From NCBI GenBank assembly GCA_003645185.1, contig QNEL01000019.1, positions 1 to 34,111 of the forward strand: DNA of 34,111 bases. The letters run 5' to 3'. Shown in pieces: positions 28,198 through 34,111 of the stretch. The position numbers and the translations under genes were made by a program. The DNA is from Candidatus Parabeggiatoa sp. nov. 3 (GTDB lineage: Bacteria > Pseudomonadota > Gammaproteobacteria > Beggiatoales > Beggiatoaceae). The notes beneath the pieces were generated by a model. That model searched no databases, was not told the origin of the DNA, and saw only the letters and a list, made by a program, of their open reading frames with translations. Position 1 is the first letter of the stretch. Every line of letters starts with the position of its first letter.

Positions 28198-29325
28198 ATG
28201 ATTCCTTTCAATCGTCCTTGTTGGGTAGGTAATGAAGCAGAACTCATTGCTGAAGCATTTGCCAGCCAATCTATTGCCGGTGATGGCCCTTTTGGTAAAA
28301 AAGTACAGACTTTGCTTGAAAAGCAATTAGGTATACAAAAAGCACTACTTACAACCTCTTGTACTCATGCACTAGAAATGGCAGCTATGCTTCTGAATTT
28401 GCAACAAAAGGATGAAGTTATTGTGCCGTCCTACGGTTTTGTCACCACCGCCCTTGCTTTTGTCATGCATGGTGCTAAACCGGTATTTGCTGATATTCGC
28501 CCCGACACCTTAAATATTGATGAAACCAAATTAGAACAACTGATAACTGATCGTACTCGTGCCATTGTATTAATACACTATGCTGGAGTAGGTTGCGAGA
28601 TGGATGCCATCATAGAAATTGCGAAACAGCATAATCTTGTGGTTATTGAAGATAATGCTCATGGACTCTATGGCAAGTACCGAGAAAAATACTTGGGAAC
28701 CTTCGGCATCTTAGCTACTCAAAGTTTTCACGAAACCAAAAATATTACTTGTGGTGAAGGCGGTGCATTGCTTATCAACGAAACTTCTTATGTAGAACGC
28801 GCTGAGATCATTAGAGAAAAGGGTACCAATCGCTCCCAGTTTTTTCGGGGGCAAGTCGATAAATATACTTGGATAGATAAAGGTTCTAGTTATGTGATGT
28901 CTGATATTCTTGCGGCTTTCCTTTATGCTCAAATAACTCAAAAAGACGAAATTCAATCTAAACGTAAGATTATTTGGGAATATTATAATCAACATCTCCA
29001 AGATTGGGCAACCCAAAATAATGTGTGCCTTCCTACCATACCGGAGCATTGTGAGTCTGCATACCATGCATTTTATTTACTAATGCCCTCACTTAACGTT
29101 CGTACTCACTTTATTAAATACCTAAAAGAAAATGGCATAAGTGCTGTATTTCACTACTTGCCATTACATAAATCAGAAATGGGGCGCAAACTAGGTGGGG
29201 AACAGTACTATTGCCCGGTTACGGAAGACATTAGCGACAGATTGGTGCGGTTGCCATTCTTTAATGATATATCTAAAGAGGAGTTAGTTGTTGTGATTGA
29301 AGCAATTCAATACTATGCAGTATAG
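28198..29325 (+). CDS. wecE: DegT/DnrJ/EryC1/StrS aminotransferase, WecE/RffA-like (dTDP-4-amino-4,6-dideoxygalactose transaminase)
   Basis: Very close to WecE motifs: 'DEVIVPSYGFVTTALAFVMHGAKPVF', 'LIHYAGVGCEMDAI', 'SFHETKNITCGEGGALLIN', 'EIIREKGTNRSQFFRGQVDKYTW', 'AVFHYLPLH'. Confidence 0.93.
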   Translation: MIPFNRPCWVGNEAELIAEAFASQSIAGDGPFGKKVQTLLEKQLGIQKALLTTSCTHALEMAAMLLNLQQKDEVIVPSYGFVTTALAFVMHGAKPVFADIRPDTLNIDETKLEQLITDRTRAIVLIHYAGVGCEMDAIIEIAKQHNLVVIEDNAHGLYGKYREKYLGTFGILATQSFHETKNITCGEGGALLINETSYVERAEIIREKGTNRSQFFRGQVDKYTWIDKGSSYVMSDILAAFLYAQITQKDEIQSKRKIIWEYYNQHLQDWATQNNVCLPTIPEHCESAYHAFYLLMPSLNVRTHFIKYLKENGISAVFHYLPLHKSEMGRKLGGEQYYCPVTEDISDRLVRLPFFNDISKEELVVVIEAIQYYAV

Positions 29326-29366
29326 GTTTTTGGTACTTCCCACAAATAAATAGAGGTATTCAAACC

Positions 29367-31181
29367 GTGAAATCAATATTGATGTCTTTGAACAAAAGAA
29401 CAACCAAAGAAAACCTCCCTTATTTGTTATCGTTTATATACCCTTTACTGTTTATATGGCAAGGGCTTGACGTTACTGATATGGGGTTTTCCCTTTCTCA
29501 TTATCAATTAATCTTTCAAGATTCAGGGACTTTTCTTGCGGGTTATATTTTGTGGTTGACAAACGTGATAGGTGGTCTATGGTGGGAGGTATTTGGTTTT
29601 CTTGGCGTTATCGGATTTAAACTGCTTCGGGCCTTATTGATTTGGGGCTGTTTTTACTTATCATACCGCTTGCTACGACCATACGCTTCAAAGCAAACTC
29701 TTGGATGGGCATTATTTATAACCCTAATAGTGGTCAGTAATCATTTAGGAAATTGGTTTGATTACAATACAATGACTTCTTTGCTATATCTAGCCGGTGC
29801 TTTGACGTTGTTAGAAGGATTAGGATTACCCTCTCGTAATTTTTTAATTGCTAGCGGATTCTTGTTAGGGATAAGTGTGTTTGCCCGTTTTCCAAATATA
29901 TTGGGAATTAGTTTGGCAGCGATAATAGTCATACATGGCATTGTAGTCAATAACCAATTCCGAGTGATTATAAATAATCTCTTATTTTTTTGCTTAGGTG
30001 TTGTCATGTCATTTACAGTTGTTTTCATCATAATGGAATGGCTAAACCACCGGCAAATGTTTATTGAGGCAGTGCAGAGCCTATTTTTTCAGTCAGAAAA
30101 TGTTCATGACTCAATTCGTCATTCAATTGATCATTTGTTCTTCCTATTTATAAAAGATCAATCTCTTGCCTTGTTGCTTGGAGGAGCCTGTTTGTTAACA
30201 GTCGTAGCTATCTCTGCATTCGTAAGACGGTTGCAACTTCAGTTAAGCTGGTTTCCTATTTTAGCATTGACAAGTGGATTAGCACTAATCGCATTGCTTG
30301 GCTTATGGTGGATGGCAACTGTTGGTTTGATTGGAAACTTGACAATCGCAGTATATTCAATTTGGAACGTTTTTTGGAAATGGATACTCACAGGAACACT
30401 ATATATCATACTGATAGCTTATGTGTTTGGCCTCATCAAACACTCTATAGAATATAGAATACTTTCTCTAGTCGCGCTTGCTGTATTGGTTTTAGTGCCA
30501 CTGGGTAGTGGTAACGGCATATACAACGCCATTTATGGTATGTGGTTAGCTTTACCGATAGTATTGTTGTTCTTTCTGCAAGGTACAACATCAGCCATTA
30601 AGAATTGGAAATTGCACCCACAAACCTTTGATTATGGAAGAATATTCATTATAGTAACGCTAGTGTTAGCATCAGTAGCTCAGGCTTCTTTTCCTTATCG
30701 AGATAGTAAAAATCGTTTAGAAATGACAGCTACCATAGAACATCCCCTATTAAGAGGAGTATTTACAACCCCCGAAAGAGCTAAAGTCATGCAAGAATTG
30801 CTGGATGAATTGAAAAATTATGTGAAACCCGGGGATGTGCTATTTGCTTATGAAGGCATTTCACTAGTCTATTTTTTAACCCAAACTCATCCTTACTTAT
30901 ATAACACTTGGCCGATGTTAGAAGCGTCTTCAAATTTTCAGGCACTTATAAAAAAAGCTGAAACTAAGCAACCGTATTATCCAATTGTTGTCCGTGCCAA
31001 AGCTTCAACACAAATAGGTTCAAAGACTTGGCCTCATAAAGTAACTGAGTTAACTTCTTATACGCCAATGAGTCGCAATCGTCAGTTAGCTGAGGATTTT
31101 TTAAAACGGCATCAATATATCAAGGTTTGGGAAAATTCATTTTTTGAAATCTTACAACCTTTGGGTAAGCACAAATCCTAA
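29367..31181 (+). CDS. Multi-TM membrane protein, GT-C/GT39-like
   Basis: 604 aa, many TM helices, 'QGLDVTDMGFSLSHYQ' luminal-loop acidic motif, soluble C-terminus. Confidence 0.75.
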   Translation: MKSILMSLNKRTTKENLPYLLSFIYPLLFIWQGLDVTDMGFSLSHYQLIFQDSGTFLAGYILWLTNVIGGLWWEVFGFLGVIGFKLLRALLIWGCFYLSYRLLRPYASKQTLGWALFITLIVVSNHLGNWFDYNTMTSLLYLAGALTLLEGLGLPSRNFLIASGFLLGISVFARFPNILGISLAAIIVIHGIVVNNQFRVIINNLLFFCLGVVMSFTVVFIIMEWLNHRQMFIEAVQSLFFQSENVHDSIRHSIDHLFFLFIKDQSLALLLGGACLLTVVAISAFVRRLQLQLSWFPILALTSGLALIALLGLWWMATVGLIGNLTIAVYSIWNVFWKWILTGTLYIILIAYVFGLIKHSIEYRILSLVALAVLVLVPLGSGNGIYNAIYGMWLALPIVLLFFLQGTTSAIKNWKLHPQTFDYGRIFIIVTLVLASVAQASFPYRDSKNRLEMTATIEHPLLRGVFTTPERAKVMQELLDELKNYVKPGDVLFAYEGISLVYFLTQTHPYLYNTWPMLEASSNFQALIKKAETKQPYYPIVVRAKASTQIGSKTWPHKVTELTSYTPMSRNRQLAEDFLKRHQYIKVWENSFFEILQPLGKHKS

Positions 31182-31200
31182 TCACCTATGAATAATTTGA

Positions 31201-31261
31201 GGGCGAACACATAGGTTCGCCCCTACATTGCGTCCGTAGGGGCGAACCTATGTGTTCGCCC
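31201..31261. repeat. REP-like palindrome, 26-bp perfect stem
   Basis: gggcgaacacataggttcgcccctac (31201-31226) is the reverse complement of 31236-31261. Confidence 0.92.
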
Positions 31262-31840
31262 AAGATGCGTATTCACCCAATTATTAAACAAGGAATAAAG
31301 TTGTCAATATTCAAACGATTAGGGTTCCGCTTAAATCCGAGTACAAAGATGGTTCGATTTTTACAAACCAATTTTCTAATCGTCCTCATTTTAAACTCAG
31401 GTTATTTTTTTAATTATTTATTCCAGCTTATCATTGCTCGCTCACTGCCCGCAGCGGATTATGGTATTTTTAATGCCTTAAATTCCTTTCATCTGCTCGT
31501 ACTGGCACCTCTTGGTGTGATGCCTTTGATTATCACCCGCTACACCGTTCGGCTGGGTACAAACCAATTTGATCAGGTGAAAATGCTAATGTGGAAATTT
31601 TTCCAAGGCATCTTATTACTTGGCATAGCCCTTCTCATCATCGGTTTGCTAACACTGTCTTGGTTAAAATCCTACTTACATATCACCTCAAATAGCCCAA
31701 TTTTAATTACCATTATAACTGCGGTAGTCGGCTTATCTCTACCCATATTCTCAGCGACGCTACAAGGATTACACCGAATAATTGCTTTTAGTTGGGTTAA
31801 CACGGGTTCGATAATAATACGGGTTATACCCAAGTCATAA
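31250..31840 (+). pseudogene. Oligosaccharide flippase (Wzx/MATE-like), C-terminally truncated by repeat DNA
   Basis: 'FNYLFQLIIARSLPAADYGIFNALNSFHLLVLAPLGVMPLIITRY' is typical of Wzx N-termini. Homology stops near 31815, where palindromic repeat sequence begins. Confidence 0.75.
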
Positions 31841-31930
31841 TGGGAACAGTGGCAATGCCCAATAGCTTGCCCACCATTCATCAATGGTGGGCATAGCGAC
31901 AATAGGCAAGCACAAGGGGTGGGATTGCCC

Positions 31931-32899
31931 CTACGACAAAATAGCTGGATTTTTCAACAATCGTCGTGCTTGTGGCGACAACAGTTGTTGCCAAATGCGC
32001 GGGAGCGCATACAAAGGATTAATCAACATCGACAATCCTAAATAGGAAAAAGCCGTTATGTATTCTTTTTCAAAAAAATACACCCCAGCTTTTTGGTAAA
32101 AAAAACTGCTTGAACTCATGAAACAACGTAAACGTGTTAACCAAGAATGCGGCCGAGATTTTTCCAAAAAGGCTTCAAAGCTCAATGCAGGATACCCAGC
32201 TAACCGCGCTTGGTGACGAATCTTAAGATATTGAGCTACAATCCATTGATTAAAACGGTTTTGAATAGACGTATTTTTAGGATGCAAACGATAAAGCACC
32301 AAAGGTTCAGGAATCACCAACAAAGGCCCGTGATTACCGAGTCGATCAATCAGTTCAACATCAGCCACGGTTTGATACTTTCGTAAATAGCCCCCTTCTT
32401 TCAGAAAAATATCTTTTTTGACAAACAGTGTCGCTTGGTAAACAATCGGATTTTTTCCCTGACGGCGTAAGGTGTCAAATTCTTGTTCCGATACGGGGCC
32501 CCAAATTTTCACACTCAAATTTTGCCCCGTTGAACGCATGAAACAAAAATAACTCCCCCAACCCACAATATGAGGATGAGTTTCAGCCGCTTTAAGTTGC
32601 TTTTCCAAACGAGAAGGCACGGCAATATCATCACTATCAGCAAAAGCTAACCAAGGATAACGGGCCGCTTTAACACCCACATTCGTCGCACCGGCCATGC
32701 CACTATGGGCAACTTCGATAACACGTATTCGGCTATCTTGTTGAGCATACTGATTGATAATGTCGACTGTCTTGTCGGTAGAACCATCATCAACAATAAT
32801 CAATTCAAAATCTTTAATGGTTTGATTTAAAATGCTCTCAATAGCCTCCTCAATAAACTTTGAGGTATTATAGGCGGGCATGATAACGCTAATCATCAT
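31931..32899 (-). CDS. GT2 family glycosyltransferase (GT-A)
   Basis: 'ISVIMPAYNTSKFIEEAIESILNQTIKDFELIIVDDGSTDKTVDIINQY', 'WLAFADSDDIAVPSRLEKQ'. Confidence 0.95.
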   Translation of the reverse strand: MMISVIMPAYNTSKFIEEAIESILNQTIKDFELIIVDDGSTDKTVDIINQYAQQDSRIRVIEVAHSGMAGATNVGVKAARYPWLAFADSDDIAVPSRLEKQLKAAETHPHIVGWGSYFCFMRSTGQNLSVKIWGPVSEQEFDTLRRQGKNPIVYQATLFVKKDIFLKEGGYLRKYQTVADVELIDRLGNHGPLLVIPEPLVLYRLHPKNTSIQNRFNQWIVAQYLKIRHQARLAGYPALSFEAFLEKSRPHSWLTRLRCFMSSSSFFYQKAGVYFFEKEYITAFSYLGLSMLINPLYALPRIWQQLLSPQARRLLKNPAILS

Positions 32900-33086
32900 A
32901 TTAAAAAGACTCGCTGTTCACTCATTGTCAGTGAACAGTAGTGGAAGTACAAGGGATGATCGAGCGAAGCTCGGAACGACATTTTGCGAACCGAAGGTTT
33001 GTTTCGCTAAATCAATTTTATATATAAAGAGTTTTTCTAATGCTTGGGCATTGGATACCCTCTTTATGAAAGGCTCAATCTTCGTA

Positions 33087-33196
33087 GGGTGGGTAGCGTC
33101 TTTTTGCTGCCCACCATTGGAACTGTTCATGCTGATCTTAACTATATTGTAGCTCAAAAAATTAATGGGGCCGGCACAAAAAGACGCTACCCACCC
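33087..33196. mobile_element. MITE-like inverted-repeat element
   Basis: 20-bp perfect arms gggtgggtagcgtctttttg (33087-33106) and caaaaagacgctacccaccc (33177-33196). Confidence 0.75.
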
Positions 33197-33577
33197 GACG
33201 TTGAACATTGAACTAATATTAACAATATCTAATATATAATAAATTCAATAACTTATCTATCATCTTTTTGACTTACATAACAGATAAAAACGGCCTTTCA
33301 CGAAGGATTGAAAATCAATCAAAAAACGAATAATGTAAAACACAATCCTTGGGATGATTTTCACGCTTTTCAATTCAATATCCATACCGAAAAAAATGAG
33401 AGATTTTTCAGTTGGTTTAAATGCTATAAAAAATAAGATACTCATTGTGTGTCGTGTTTGATTTGATTAGAATGACTTGCATCATATAAAATTAAATCAA
33501 TAGCTTACATTAATTAATTAATTAAATTAGTCTAAACACTCATATCAAAATGCCACACGGCACTCAGAAAATTAACG

Positions 33578-34111
33578 ATGATATTCAATAACAATCACAC
33601 CCCACAGTCACCCAAACCAATGCAATATTTTTGGGCAGTTGTATTGCTCATCATAGGATTCTCTATCCTACTCAAATTACCCACCTTGAATTTGCGACAT
33701 GAAGAGGGCGATGAAGTGCGTTTTTGGTACTTGACTAAAAATTGGATTGCCACCGAGCATTATACATTGCAAGGCTCCCCTATTTTTAATATACCCACTT
33801 TTAAAGCCCATTACGCCTATCGCGAAATACCCGTGCATCCCCCCTTATTTCCAGCCGTACTCCGCCCCTTTGCCCAGTATGAGAGGATACCCCATCACGC
33901 CGTCATGGCCTCTTGGCTGGGCCATCTGTTAGCGATCTTCGCTGTCGCCTTGATAGGGCGATATTTGATACACGATCATAATTTATCCCTATCCGCACTT
34001 TCACCCTTATTTTGGCTACCCTTATTGGGCATCGCCACCGATCCCATTATGACTTAGGTATCGGGCAAACTGTGGTTTGATAATTTACACGCCGGCTTAG
34101 CCGCAATGTCA
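33578..34111 (+). pseudogene. GT39/PMT-like membrane glycosyltransferase with in-frame TAG (34055-34057), continuing past the window
   Basis: 'HEEGDEVRFWYLTKNW', 'YREIPVHPPLFPAVLRPF'; the frame stays open after the stop: 'ATDPIMT*VSGKLWFDNLHAGLAAM'. Confidence 0.75.

Noticed and set aside
28711-30031. Minus-strand ORFs 28711-29067 and 29762-30031
   Set aside because: Antisense to wecE and a GT-C-like gene; no motifs.
32880-33445. Small ORFs 32880-33152(+), 32918-33208(-), 33260-33445(-)
   Set aside because: Mostly translate inverted-repeat DNA; similar 'VGWVASFC' peptides on both strands reflect the palindrome.
1126-34057. Stop-codon reassignment explaining the three interrupted genes
   Set aside because: All three stop codons are affected, and all three also terminate normal genes in the window.

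Overview
AT-rich bacterial window, probably gammaproteobacterial and Beggiatoa/Thiotrichales-like (an inference from gene style and repeats, not tested). The backbone is a surface-polysaccharide or glycan locus: ATP-grasp protein, SDR, radical SAM/SPASM enzyme, SGNH-like protein, two B12-binding radical SAM genes (one interrupted by a stop), two GT2 glycosyltransferases, an EamA-like small transporter, several large multi-TM GT-C-like proteins including a tandem paralogous pair, a SAM methyltransferase, a WecE/RffA-like aminotransferase, and a truncated Wzx-like flippase. Interleaved with it are defence or toxin-antitoxin modules: (i) an OLD/AAA-like ATPase overlapping a small PD-(D/E)XK-like protein (10008-11896); (ii) a ParB/Srx-AAA ATPase fusion coupled to a TOPRIM-like protein (13699-16790), the best candidate for an under-described system; (iii) BrnT/BrnA; (iv) HicA/HicB; (v) a 5'-truncated DUF4276 gene. 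Intergenic DNA is full of small inverted-repeat elements (MITE/REP-like). These include a 148-bp element with 22-bp perfect TIRs and a 10-bp target duplication, nested at the edge of another repeat. Three otherwise continuous genes each carry one in-frame stop (TAA, TGA, TAG). No tRNA, rRNA or CRISPR array was recognised. No searches were run; all family calls are from motif reading.
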